From Amylibacter sp. IMCC11727 (lineage in GTDB: Bacteria > Pseudomonadota > Alphaproteobacteria > Rhodobacterales > Rhodobacteraceae), in contig NZ_CP122960.1 of assembly GCF_029854195.1 (NCBI RefSeq), positions 558,001-622,000 on the forward strand: a DNA stretch of 64,000 bases, given 5' to 3'. Shown piece by piece: positions 17,946 to 26,135 of the stretch (its first letter is position 1; every line of letters starts with the position of its first letter). Both the position numbers and the translations under genes were made by a program. The notes below the pieces were generated by a model. It ran no database searches and had not been told where the DNA came from. It saw only the letters and a list, made by a program, of their open reading frames with translations.

Positions 17946-18926
17946 TTGATTCAAAAATACGTTCAAAAAAAACCCTTGGCTTTACTGAATTTGTTGGCCC
18001 TTGTGCTCCTTTCGCTGTTTTCGTCAACCGCCGCAGTTGAAGCGAAAAGTTGGAATGACGCGATAAAAGCCGTTTCTTTGGAAGCAGAGCGGTATAAGGC
18101 TTTTGCGCATAAAAACGATATTACTTGGGCGGGTGTGCTTTACAATGGTTACAAGGTTAAAGAACATTCTTGCGCTATTTTGGGGAGAATGCTCGGAAAG
18201 CAAAATGAGGTAGAAGCTCTTGAGAGCTTTGAATATCCACAACTTAACGAAAGTACCAACCCTGAACTTGCTCACGATATGTTGGTTTTCTCTATTTCCC
18301 TCGAAAATTGGGTGGAAAATGCAAGGCGTCTTGTAGGGACGCCGCAAACGGAAAGAGTGTCTGAATGGAATTTAGACTGCATTGGTAATTTTGGAATTAG
18401 TCTAAGTTCATTTATTCGTGGTGGCCTAAACGAAGCACTTTTTGATTTTGATATAGATTCAAAAACGCTCACGGTTTTTGGACCAGTTGATGTTGGATTT
18501 TATCATCGGTTCAAATCTCAAATATTATTGCATCAGGGCGTTGAAATCGTTTCTTTGGGAAGCGGCGGCGGTTCGGTGGCTGACGCAATATTTGCAGGCA
18601 AATTGATACGCTCGCTAGGCATTGTGACTGAAATTCATAGCAACTGTTACTCTGCCTGCCCGCTAATTTATGCGGGCGGTATAGAAAGGCGGATGTGGGC
18701 CTCTAATGCGCGGCTTGGGTTTCATCAAGTTTACAATGAAATGGGGCCTGTTGCGCCAACTCATGAGATTTACGACGATATTATTGATTACTTTTTGTCG
18801 ATGGGTATCAGTCCCCAAAAACCATTGACATGGATGTGGTCAGCCTTTCCAGAAGAAATGTATGAGGCAACACCACAAGAGGTATGTGCAACTGGGTTAG
18901 CGACATGGGTGCAAAGGGTTTGTTGA
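17946..18926 (+). CDS. Secreted ClpP-like serine protease (COG3904 type)
   Basis: About 326 residues from a TTG at 17946 (TTG at 17898 is the alternative; no ATG is available near the N-terminus). A signal peptide (KKPLALLNLLALVLLSLF, cut near VEA) indicates export. The ClpP/crotonase fold is shown by SLGSGGGSVADA, then SNCYSACPLIYAGG with the likely nucleophilic Ser between Cys residues, then LGFHQVY with the likely catalytic His. These proteins are uncharacterised periplasmic relatives of ClpP. It is the first cargo gene behind tRNA-Trp and is followed by a caspase-like gene on the same strand. Confidence 0.7.
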   Translation: MIQKYVQKKPLALLNLLALVLLSLFSSTAAVEAKSWNDAIKAVSLEAERYKAFAHKNDITWAGVLYNGYKVKEHSCAILGRMLGKQNEVEALESFEYPQLNESTNPELAHDMLVFSISLENWVENARRLVGTPQTERVSEWNLDCIGNFGISLSSFIRGGLNEALFDFDIDSKTLTVFGPVDVGFYHRFKSQILLHQGVEIVSLGSGGGSVADAIFAGKLIRSLGIVTEIHSNCYSACPLIYAGGIERRMWASNARLGFHQVYNEMGPVAPTHEIYDDIIDYFLSMGISPQKPLTWMWSAFPEEMYEATPQEVCATGLATWVQRVC

Positions 18927-19005
18927 GCTCGGGCTACGATCCAACGTTTCTGTTACAGTTAGTAGAGTTTTAGCTAATGTTGTTTAATTTTGATTGGGGG
19001 AACAG

Positions 19006-19698
19006 ATGGCCAGAAAATTTGTCTTTTTGAGGATCACACAAGACTACACCGATGAGATGGTGGCAAGTTTGCGAGCTGTCGCCGAATTAAACGGATACAG
19101 TTTTGTCGAATATAATTTTGAAGGTTTGGAGGCACTGCAGGGCTATCTGTGTGGTGGCGATTTTGAAAAAGGGGAAATCGACGTCCTTTTGGTGGGTGCC
19201 CACTCAAACACAGAATGCTTTGCATCGACTAGCGCGGGCGGTGACTTAATCCGATGGGCTGAATTTGCAGATCACTTGTGCGGCTGCAATGGATTGTCTA
19301 TTAACACCCACATCTTTTTGGGTTGCTGCGCTGCTGGCTCCAAGAGGGTGGCGCTCACTTTAATGCTACGATGCCCCCTTATCTGTAGCGTAATGGGCAC
19401 TGCGTGCAGTTTGACTGGCGCACAGGCGAGTCTCGCCTTGCACGTCTATCTATACAATCGAGAACGGGCAGATAGCGACATAGAAACAGCGGTTTCGGCT
19501 TCGATTGGTGTAGGCTTCAGAGTTCATTCGCGCTCTGAGCTGGATGCCGAGCTAATGCAGATAGAGCTTGTGGATTATTTGGCAACCTTGAACTTGGATG
19601 TCCCTCTTATGTCTATACCAGATCAACTTAGGACCTGGAGCGCAGGTGTTCCAGAAGAAGGCTCAGAACCCGCACAAGCTGAAGGTGCAGAGAGTTGA
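19006..19698 (+). CDS. Caspase/CHAT-like putative cysteine protease
   Basis: 230 residues from the ATG at 19006, which follows GGGGGAA; a start 12 bp earlier would include that site. There is no signal peptide. IDVLLVGAHSNT (His66) and THIFLGCCAAG (Cys107/Cys108) sit at the strand ends and spacing of the His-Cys dyad of caspase-like (C14/CHAT) proteases. The second half has no known motif and ends in an acidic, Glu-rich tail. The assignment is a motif-level inference. It lies 80 bp after the ClpP-like gene, so the two may form one transcript. Confidence 0.5.
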   Translation: MARKFVFLRITQDYTDEMVASLRAVAELNGYSFVEYNFEGLEALQGYLCGGDFEKGEIDVLLVGAHSNTECFASTSAGGDLIRWAEFADHLCGCNGLSINTHIFLGCCAAGSKRVALTLMLRCPLICSVMGTACSLTGAQASLALHVYLYNRERADSDIETAVSASIGVGFRVHSRSELDAELMQIELVDYLATLNLDVPLMSIPDQLRTWSAGVPEEGSEPAQAEGAES

Positions 19699-19985
19699 CG
19701 TTACTTTGCCCGTAGGCTGGATGATCACACCTGCAAAAAAAGTTGGAACATACAATCAAAGGTGTATGTGACGAGATGGTGATTTAGGACTCTTGTAGAG
19801 TTTCAATGAAAACACCTGCGCACTTTTTCAAAGAATTTGCCGCCAGTATAATCTCAGCGTGCAATTGCGCTTTCAGCAATTCCCATTATTTGGTGGTTCG
19901 TCATTCCGTCGCGTGTATGAATGTCAAATACTAAGAGAGTTGTCTTACTAAGGTGATCAAGATTTTAGCAATACTGTATGTTGTT
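19699..19985. other. Non-coding gap before the IS66 unit
   Basis: No convincing gene is seen. AT-rich, with only short shadow frames. It ends at the 8-bp target duplication GAGACAAC (19986-19993). Confidence 0.5.
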
Positions 19986-20048
19986 GAGACAACGTAAGCG
20001 TTCGGTAAACCTGCTTAGGGATGGTTCGCTTTAGGATGATTCGTCTGA

Positions 20049-20282
20049 TTATTGATCATCAAATTTATTTTGGATCCGCTCAATTCTAAACGCGGAAAAC
20101 TCTGCAGGCAGGATGATTGCGCCCTCAATCGACAGGCTTGGAAGAATTAGGTGCGTTTCGATGATAGACAGTTTGGCTTGAGCCTCTTGCGCAGTGCTTT
20201 TAAATTCAATCAAATCAACCCATGATCCTGTCAGGCTGTGTAACCCCTCTAGAACAAACCGTTTTTTGTATGTGTTACTCAT
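20049..20282 (-). CDS. Small unknown protein in the IS66 cargo
   Basis: 77 residues, ATG start with a modest AGGCTGAACC upstream. Predicted to be soluble with mixed helix and strand. No family recognised. It lies 55 bp inside the left end of the IS66 unit. Confidence 0.4.
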   Translation of the reverse strand: MSNTYKKRFVLEGLHSLTGSWVDLIEFKSTAQEAQAKLSIIETHLILPSLSIEGAIILPAEFSAFRIERIQNKFDDQ

Positions 20283-20398
20283 GGTTCAGCCTAATAGTAA
20301 TGTGCGCTTGGGTGGTCGCCCAAATGGAACTCTTGTTAAATCCGTCCGATTGGTGTTGCCGCGGCAATTTAGACGAGATGCGGCAACACCGAGGGCAG

Positions 20399-20503
20399 TC
20401 AGGTTACAGCAATCGACAAAAGCGCAAAGACGCCATGCGCGATCAAAGCACCAAGAATGGCGCTTATTGCAAGGGCATACAGGATTTGTAGTTGGTCAGA
20501 CAT
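20399..20503 (-). CDS. 34-residue single-helix membrane peptide (candidate)
   Basis: ATG at 20503 opens a 34-codon frame, MSDQLQILYALAISAILGAL then IAHGVFALLSIAVT. It is almost wholly one hydrophobic helix with a short polar N-terminus. Such peptides are often membrane-acting toxins or regulatory subunits. The ribosome-binding site is poor, so expression is uncertain. Confidence 0.35.
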   Translation of the reverse strand: MSDQLQILYALAISAILGALIAHGVFALLSIAVT

Positions 20504-20787
20504 TTTATCAAAATACTCATCAAACTTGTTACAAAGCCTGTCTGACAAGAAAATGAGACCAAAAACGGGCGCTTGGGTGTTTTTTTAGGGGTGATAATGG
20601 GTAGCCGATTGTAAAAGGTTGGTGACCCATTCTCAAGATGGCATTTTTGGTGGTATGGTCAACTCGCTCGCTGTCGTCCAAAGCCACCCTAATCCAAGCG
20701 ACATTACTCTCTTTCAATTTTAGATTGTTTGACAAAATTTGGCTTTTGAACGATGCCTAGTGCTTTCAAATATATGTTGGGGGCAAC

Positions 20788-21054
20788 ATGAAACGTACTA
20801 TCATTATATCAACACTAGCTTTGCTTATGACAACGCCAAGTTTTGCAACAACTATCATAGCAAGCTGCTATCGGGGTCCGTCACATGAAGTAATATGGGA
20901 CCATGCAAATCCCGTTTTTATTGAAACACTTGTTTTGGCAGGCCTGGAAAGACAATCGGCCGAAGTCATTGCTACGCATCTGTGCCGTGACCCCAAACTG
21001 GTCGGAAATCCTGATGGAATGCGGCGGGTGTTGAGTGGGCTAATGAACAGTTAA
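20788..21054 (+). CDS. Small secreted protein in the IS66 cargo
   Basis: 88 residues behind a GGGGGC ribosome-binding site. A clear signal peptide (KRTIIISTLALLMTTPSFA, cut after Ala) leaves a mature part of about 68 residues with two cysteines that could form one disulfide. Family not recognised. Orientation is opposite to the transposase genes. Confidence 0.55.
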   Translation: MKRTIIISTLALLMTTPSFATTIIASCYRGPSHEVIWDHANPVFIETLVLAGLERQSAEVIATHLCRDPKLVGNPDGMRRVLSGLMNS

Positions 21055-21145
21055 AGGTGCTTCCAGCACAATACTGTGGCATTTACACTTGAAAAGTACG
21101 TTCTGGTTCCTAAATGTGCATTAGTTCATATTAGCGAGTACTCAA

Positions 21146-21403
21146 ATGTCATATCCAGTTTTAATGTTGTCTCAAAGTGCGTTGATCAATCATGGACTTG
21201 GGCCATCAGATGCAAAAGCATGTAACAACATGGTACGATTTGAAAGCCGAAGGAAAAAGACGCCGGTGATCAAGAATATTGGGTTGCGCTTTACGTTGGT
21301 CGAACAACGTTTAGCAAGCATGTACCTGATTCCTTCCACTGATATTTGGCCAAACCAAAATGAGCGTGTAAAACGTAAGCACTTGGAGAACCTGTTCCAG
21401 TAG
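21146..21403 (+). CDS. Doubtful small frame running into the inner IS end
   Basis: 85 codons with a weak start context. Its last nine codons are made by the inner IS66-like end at 21375, so if it was a gene it is probably a truncated remnant. No family recognised. Confidence 0.2.
   Translation: MSYPVLMLSQSALINHGLGPSDAKACNNMVRFESRRKKTPVIKNIGLRFTLVEQRLASMYLIPSTDIWPNQNERVKRKHLENLFQ
21375..21398 (+). repeat. Inner IS66-like terminal repeat
   Basis: GTAAGCACTTGGAGAACCTG matches the right end of the IS at 17 of 22 positions. It lies 43 bp from the tnpC stop, the usual distance for a native left end. The 8 bp before it (TGTAAAAC) do not match the right-hand duplication. Confidence 0.65.
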
Positions 21404-21417
21404 GCGAACCCCTAGCT

Positions 21418-22920
21418 TCACCCCTTGTAGTTCCAAGGTAGCAGCTCATCAATTCTGTTGATCTTGTGGTTGGCGATGCGGGTTAGGACGTCTGTGAGCC
21501 ACTCTTGGGGATCAACGTTGTTGAGCTTGGCGGTTTCCATGAGGGTATAGATGATGGCAGCTGACTGGCCCCCGCGTTCAGATCCCATGAACATGTAGTT
21601 TTTGCGGCCTATGGCAATGCCACGCATGGATCGTTCTGCTGTATTGTTGTCCAGCTCCAGAAAGCCATGATCCAAATAGTCACGCAGCCTCTTCATGCGG
21701 GTCAGTGCGTATCTGATTGCATTGGCCAATGGCGTTTTGCCCGATAGTTTGGGTAACTCGCCTTGCAGCCAGCTTTCCAGATCATCAAGAATAGGTTTTG
21801 CTTTTTGTTGTCGCAGTGCGACGCGCTGGCCTGGCGGTGAGCCGCGTGCTTCCTTCTCTACGGCATAGAGCTGGGCGATGCGCTGTATGGCCTCTTCAGC
21901 CACATGCGAGCCTTGGGACTTGAACACGTCTACAAACTTGCGTCTGATATGGGCCATGCAGGCCACTTCCTTGATCTGGCCAGAACGGTAAAGCTCTTCA
22001 AATCCTGCGTAGCCATCGGCATGCATCCAGCCTTGGTAACCTTTGAGATGTTCGCTTGGTCGGATACCTCTGCGGTCTAGCGTGAACTCATACCAAGCAG
22101 CTGGTGGGGTATCACTGGCCCAAGGGCGTTCGTCCCTGTCATAGGCCCAGAGGCGGGCTGTCTTTGTCTTGCCAATGCCTGGCGCCAGCATCTTCACGGG
22201 CGTATCATCGGCAAAGATGGCTTGGCCTGACAGAACGTGACGTTTGATGGCCATCGCCAGTGGTTCCAGCAACGCTGCGGATTTACCCACCCATCCCGCC
22301 AGTGTCGAACGATCAATGTCCAAGCCCTCACGGGCAAAGATTTGTGCCTGACGGTAGAGCGGCAAGTGATCCATGTATTTGCTGATCAACACATGGGCTA
22401 AGAACCCTGGGCCGGGAATGCCCTTCTCAATCGGGCGTGACGGCAGTGGTGCTTGGCTGATTGCCTCGCAACACTTACAGGCCACGCGGGGGCGGATGAT
22501 CTGGTTCACGACAAAGCGTCCCGGGACGTATTCCAGCTCTTCTGTTGTATCGCGGGCCAACTCGCGCAGTGCACCTCCACACTCGGCGCAGTCATCACCG
22601 ACAGAAAGAACCCGTTCCACGCGTGGCAGATGATCAGGCAGTGGTTTACGCTTGGGTTTGATCTTTGCATGCGCAGCAGGTTGCTCAGGCGGCGCATTGG
22701 GCGCGATCACAGCTTGAGCAACTTCTTCATCCTCAAGTCGCAATTGTAGCTGATCGATGCCCTCGGCCTTCGATCCAAAGCGGTGACTGTTCTGCCCTGC
22801 AACCTGATGGCGCAGCTTCTCAATAAGCAAGTCACGGTTCTTCAACTCGGCTAATAATCCAACGGTGAACTCGCGCAACTCTGTGGGTTCGGAGGGGATT
22901 ATATCGGGTGCATCGGGCAT
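21418..22920 (-). CDS. tnpC: IS66 transposase (TnpC)
   Basis: 500 residues, full length. An N-terminal coiled coil (about 10-50, LLAELKNRDLLIEKLRHQVA) precedes a zinc-finger-like CxxC segment (CAECGG and CKCC). The DDE catalytic domain follows, with ADDTPVKML, HADGYAGFEELY and a C-terminal NNTAERSMRGIAIGRKNYMF element. It catalyses strand transfer of the IS66 element. It appears intact. It is the last of three minus-strand genes. Confidence 0.93.
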   Translation of the reverse strand: MPDAPDIIPSEPTELREFTVGLLAELKNRDLLIEKLRHQVAGQNSHRFGSKAEGIDQLQLRLEDEEVAQAVIAPNAPPEQPAAHAKIKPKRKPLPDHLPRVERVLSVGDDCAECGGALRELARDTTEELEYVPGRFVVNQIIRPRVACKCCEAISQAPLPSRPIEKGIPGPGFLAHVLISKYMDHLPLYRQAQIFAREGLDIDRSTLAGWVGKSAALLEPLAMAIKRHVLSGQAIFADDTPVKMLAPGIGKTKTARLWAYDRDERPWASDTPPAAWYEFTLDRRGIRPSEHLKGYQGWMHADGYAGFEELYRSGQIKEVACMAHIRRKFVDVFKSQGSHVAEEAIQRIAQLYAVEKEARGSPPGQRVALRQQKAKPILDDLESWLQGELPKLSGKTPLANAIRYALTRMKRLRDYLDHGFLELDNNTAERSMRGIAIGRKNYMFMGSERGGQSAAIIYTLMETAKLNNVDPQEWLTDVLTRIANHKINRIDELLPWNYKG

Positions 22921-22987
22921 GCGTTCCTATACTTGATGTGGTCAGCGTCGTGAATCCCTGAACGTACAAAAACCAACAAATATGCAC

Positions 22988-23335
22988 CTATCCAACTTGC
23001 AATGGCCGCCACGTCTTCTGGGGCATGCGCCAGTCGATGCCTTCCAACAGCATTGATAATTGTGCGGGCGTTACACTGATCTTGCCGTCTTTTGCAGCAG
23101 GCCAAACAAAGCGGCCTTTCTCCAGCCGCTTGCTGAATAGACATGCGCCCTGTTGATCCCACCAAATGATCTTCAAAAGGTCACCCCGACGGCCACGGAA
23201 CACAAACAGATGGCCCGAGTACGGGTCTTGTTCTAGGACGCTTGCCGCTTGCGATGCCAGTGTATAGAAGCCGCGCCGCATGTCCGTTACGCCAGCCGCA
23301 AGCCAAACCCGTGTATTACTAGGAACGGGGATCAA
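22988..23335 (-). CDS. tnpB: IS66 accessory protein TnpB (Orf2)
   Basis: 115 residues. The family signature MIPVPSNTRVWLAAGVTDMR, then LFVFRGRRGDLLKIIWWD, is complete. It is required for IS66 transposition, with its biochemical role unsettled. The ATG overlaps the tnpA stop (ATGA), indicating coupled translation. Confidence 0.95.
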   Translation of the reverse strand: MIPVPSNTRVWLAAGVTDMRRGFYTLASQAASVLEQDPYSGHLFVFRGRRGDLLKIIWWDQQGACLFSKRLEKGRFVWPAAKDGKISVTPAQLSMLLEGIDWRMPQKTWRPLQVG

Positions 23336-23709
23336 ACGGCCAATCCTTCGACCAAACCCACAACCGCGCTCAGCGCTGTTGGCCCCTCAATCAAAACCCG
23401 TCGTCCATCCGACAACGTTAGATCAACGCGCGTCGCACAAAGAGCTGAAGCCGAAGGGGTAGTGACCATCCTATCTATCGGCTGAGCGCTCAGTTCAACT
23501 TCGACAGGCAGAAAAGCGTCTTCGGGGGGAGAGGTTATGTCCTCCGTGGGCGTTGCAAAGCGGGGATCCTTCATCCAGTTGTGAATCAAGTTTGCGTTCA
23601 CTGCATAACGTCGTGCAACTTGCGCGACAGAAAAGCCCTCCGTTGCCGCTTGGCGGCAAATCTCTCGCTTCTCGTCATCCGACCAAAAGCGCTTCTTTCC
23701 TCGGCTCAT
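23332..23709 (-). CDS. tnpA: IS66 accessory protein TnpA (helix-turn-helix)
   Basis: 125 residues. The N-terminal helix-turn-helix (about 10-45, SDDEKREICRQAATEGFSVA followed by QVARRYAVNANLIHNWMK) is of the transposase_8/IS3-type fold and probably binds the terminal repeats. First gene of the tnpABC operon, starting 86 bp inside the right end. Confidence 0.93.
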   Translation of the reverse strand: MSRGKKRFWSDDEKREICRQAATEGFSVAQVARRYAVNANLIHNWMKDPRFATPTEDITSPPEDAFLPVEVELSAQPIDRMVTTPSASALCATRVDLTLSDGRRVLIEGPTALSAVVGLVEGLAV

Positions 23710-23876
23710 AAAATGCCCCTAAGTGTCCATTCTCAATAGTGGACACTTAACTCATTCCCTCACTCTCCGTCAGAGCGGGTTCGCCAAACGCTTACGAGAC
23801 AACGCAACCTAACCCATATTGTTTGCCCATTGCTCCCAAATTCGAAAACTCACGACACTGTAGGAAAGTTGATTAT

Positions 23877-24074
23877 ATGACTGAAACTTTATTAATCGGT
23901 ATCATTATAGTCGTTATTACTAATTTGATTTACACAATAAGCGACGGTTTACATAACCGAAGAGAGCATAATGCGGCTATCAATAAGTTGAATAAAGACC
24001 GACGCGAGCTTGAAGCAAAACTACTAGAAATGGAAATACGTTTGTCTGAGAACAATGTGGATTTAAGCAAATGA
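23877..24074 (+). CDS. Small membrane protein with coiled coil
   Basis: 65 residues from the ATG at 23877 (GGAAAG upstream). One N-terminal transmembrane helix (about 4-22) is followed by a charged coiled coil (about 35-60, NKLNKDRRELEAKLLEMEIR). Family not recognised. It begins 74 bp outside the IS66 right-hand duplication, on the plus strand opposite to the integration operon. Confidence 0.5.
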   Translation: MTETLLIGIIIVVITNLIYTISDGLHNRREHNAAINKLNKDRRELEAKLLEMEIRLSENNVDLSK

Positions 24075-24308
24075 AGTCTTGGCAAGTGAAGATTACAAGA
24101 CGTGTGGAAGGTGGCATTAAGACACCGCTCTTACATTTTAATGTATATGGCTAAATGTATATATGGCAGGGATTTCCCACATATAATTTGCTTAAAAACG
24201 AGCCAAAGCGGTGGGATTTTCCGACATTCAAATCTTGAAAAGACGGTTTTGCTGACTTTGCCTGTCGGATTTTCCTGCCAATAAATGTCGGGTTTCTCTA
24301 CGGGGTTT

Positions 24309-24683
24309 TTATTTTGACCATTGCAGAAAGTCCTTGGTCGCAGCCTTTAATCCCACTGCTGACTCGGTCAACGCATATGTGCTAGATTGCCCGACACCTG
24401 CAGGCCCAAGGCAGTGCCCTCTTGTCTTATTGATAAATCCACGGTTCTCCAATTCGGCATAGTATCCTGCGACCGTATCCCGTCCTATATTTAAAGCTTT
24501 TGCGGCATCTCTATGGCTTAGGAAAATGTCACCATTGTTTCCGCCGTTAAAGCGACGTTTGAGTTCAATGTATAACGCTCTGGGGCCAGGTTTCATGGAT
24601 GACCATGCTTTTGAAGATTGAAACCACTCTTCGAGTCGTACATGGCGAGAGCCTTTTCCTCTTTTTCCAGTCTTGTAAGCCAC
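24309..24683 (-). CDS. Winged-helix DNA-binding protein, replication-type (putative)
   Basis: 124 residues from a GTG at 24683 overlapping the upstream stop (TAGTG). Central helix-turn-helix: SHRDAAKALNIGRDTVAGYY then AELENRGFI. A GPAGVGQSSTYALTE wing follows. The pattern resembles small replication or packaging regulators of integrative elements. Last gene of the minus-strand operon. Confidence 0.6.
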   Translation of the reverse strand: MAYKTGKRGKGSRHVRLEEWFQSSKAWSSMKPGPRALYIELKRRFNGGNNGDIFLSHRDAAKALNIGRDTVAGYYAELENRGFINKTRGHCLGPAGVGQSSTYALTESAVGLKAATKDFLQWSK

Positions 24684-25090
24684 TATGCCGACGTCCTATC
24701 GGAGGCCACTTTCCTTGTAAGGGTTTGGCCCTTCGACTTCTGTTGCACACGGCTCACTAAGAAATAAACACCATACCGTTTGGCGCCAGTTTGAGGGTCG
24801 TCACAATAGTTCTTGGTTATGATATCCACGCCCAATCTTCGGAGTAATGCGATTTGATGAGATAGTCGGCAAATGCTAGCTGCATAAATTGGGCCCTTCA
24901 TTAAAGCTTCCAAAGTTTGTCTTGTTCTTTCTGCAAGCAAAATTTCAAATTCCGTGGTTCCATTTTTTACAAAGTAGCTGGCGGTTTCGGTTTTTGGTGG
25001 AAGGTCAAACCATTTAGCAATGCGTAAGATGTTTGTGTGTTCAATTGGCGCCCATTCCACTAGCGGGGATTGTGGGATTTGAATTTTCAT
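24683..25090 (-). CDS. Unknown winged-helix-like protein of the element
   Basis: 135 residues with AAGGAAAG upstream. The segment AERTRQTLEALMKGPIYAAS then ICRLSHQIALLRRLG looks like a winged helix of the kind seen in mobile-element proteins that choose an operator by helix-turn-helix. No named family assigned. Translationally coupled to the gene behind it. Confidence 0.55.
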   Translation of the reverse strand: MKIQIPQSPLVEWAPIEHTNILRIAKWFDLPPKTETASYFVKNGTTEFEILLAERTRQTLEALMKGPIYAASICRLSHQIALLRRLGVDIITKNYCDDPQTGAKRYGVYFLVSRVQQKSKGQTLTRKVASDRTSA

Positions 25091-25204
25091 AGCGTCTTTC
25101 CTTAGCGATTGAACGGAAAGAGAAAGCGAAGTAATCTGTATGTGTTCGTTCCAATGAACATCAATAGAAACTCCCCTCCGCTCAAACCGCGAGTGAGAGG
25201 GGTT

Positions 25205-25381
25205 TTAATTGGCGATAGCGTTTTCGTTTACGAAACGATCTAGTTCAGAAACTTCGATACGGCGTGAGTTACCAAGTTTGATAGAAGCAAGCTTACCTTC
25301 TTTCATAAGAAGCCAGATTTTAGCCCTTGAAAAGCCAAGGTATTCGGCTGCTTCTCGGTCGGTGAATAGGCGTTTAGACAT
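25205..25381 (-). CDS. AlpA/excisionase-like helix-turn-helix protein
   Basis: A 58-residue gene. It reads MSKRLFTDREAAEYLGFSRA, then KIWLLMKEGKLASIKLGNSR and RIEVSELDRFVNENAIAN. This is a complete MerR-type winged helix of the excisionase (HTH_17/AlpA) family: the DREAAEYLGFSRAKIW helix-turn-helix and an RRIEVSELDRF end. Such proteins direct excision and regulate the integrase. It is located between the unknown gene 25494-26135 and the two winged-helix genes. Confidence 0.85.
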   Translation of the reverse strand: MSKRLFTDREAAEYLGFSRAKIWLLMKEGKLASIKLGNSRRIEVSELDRFVNENAIAN

Positions 25382-25493
25382 ATTGAGACACTCCTAGATT
25401 GCGAATTGCCTAGAAATGTAAAAGCCAGTTTATCCAAGAGCATTGTTTATTAGATTTTATTTTCTTAATCAAAAATACCAATAACAAAAACAA

Positions 25494-26135
25494 TTACTTA
25501 CCATTTAATTTCGCTAGTGCTCGTTTTGCAGGTGCATTGATTGACGCAATGGTATTGTGGTTCCCACGGACATCGAATGCTTCGAAAGCAATAGCGAGAA
25601 GGCGACCATACGCATTTAGTTCTGCTTCTTGGTTGCCAGACGGAACTTTGGCTTCCTTACCTGACTTGATTAAAACCGTTGCAATTCGAATTGCTAACCA
25701 ATCTGTTGCAGGGTACCTAATACCTGAATTTGGTATGCTTGCCATAATTTCGGAAAACCCAAAGCCATCTGGGTTTGAAAAGTGATTGAGCGGAACCTTG
25801 AATCTCTCAATTGCGTTCTCAAGATAATCGGGCAAAGCAAATTCGGGGTTAAAAAGCGCCTCAAGTTTTTCGCGCCACTCCTTGACCCGCTTCACGTCTT
25901 CCATTTTGGGATTGGCGTAATGCAATGTTATGCTGGTTTGAACGTGTCTAATTGAATCCAGTAATTCATCACCAGTCCAAGGATGTATAGTTTCACCATC
26001 AACCATAATCTTGGCGACTTGACGCCGCTCTATTTCGCAATGAGCAGCAATCGCATTTAAAGCCCTACATCTTGGTTTGAACCACTTGATTTGCATCGAA
26101 TTTAGATTCAATTGCCTGGCATAATTTCTATCCAT
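25494..26135 (-). CDS. Unknown protein overlapping the integrase gene
   Basis: 213 residues; the ATG lies 8 bp inside the integrase reading frame, so translation is coupled. Soluble, largely helical, with a WFKPRCRALNAIAAHCEIER start. No family recognised. Its place between integrase and AlpA-like gene suggests a role in element maintenance. Confidence 0.55.
   Translation of the reverse strand: MDRNYARQLNLNSMQIKWFKPRCRALNAIAAHCEIERRQVAKIMVDGETIHPWTGDELLDSIRHVQTSITLHYANPKMEDVKRVKEWREKLEALFNPEFALPDYLENAIERFKVPLNHFSNPDGFGFSEIMASIPNSGIRYPATDWLAIRIATVLIKSGKEAKVPSGNQEAELNAYGRLLAIAFEAFDVRGNHNTIASINAPAKRALAKLNGK

Larger units (their letters stand above)
19994..23795 (-). mobile_element. IS66-family unit carrying extra DNA
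   Basis: The unit is 3802 bp. Its ends are GTAAGCGTTCGGTAAACCTGCT (from 19994) and, inverted, GTAAGCGTTTGGCGAACCCGCT (to 23795), matching at 18 of 22 positions. It is flanked by the exact 8-bp direct repeat GAGACAAC (19986-19993 and 23796-23803), the target-duplication length of IS66. The three transposition genes occupy only 21418-23709. A second end-like sequence at 21375 would delimit an ordinary 2.4-kb IS, so 19994-21374 looks like extra DNA mobilised with it. Confidence 0.85.

Noticed and set aside
20194..20556. Overlapping plus-strand frames within the IS66 cargo
   Set aside because: They mirror the minus-strand 77-residue and 34-residue frames, without ribosome-binding sites or recognisable motifs.
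20529..20735. 68-codon minus-strand frame in the IS66 cargo
   Set aside because: Weak start, no motif, atypical composition; not enough to call a gene.
24102..24284. 60-codon plus-strand frame
   Set aside because: No good start context and composition of non-coding DNA; it overlaps repeats of TCGGATTTTCC type only by chance.
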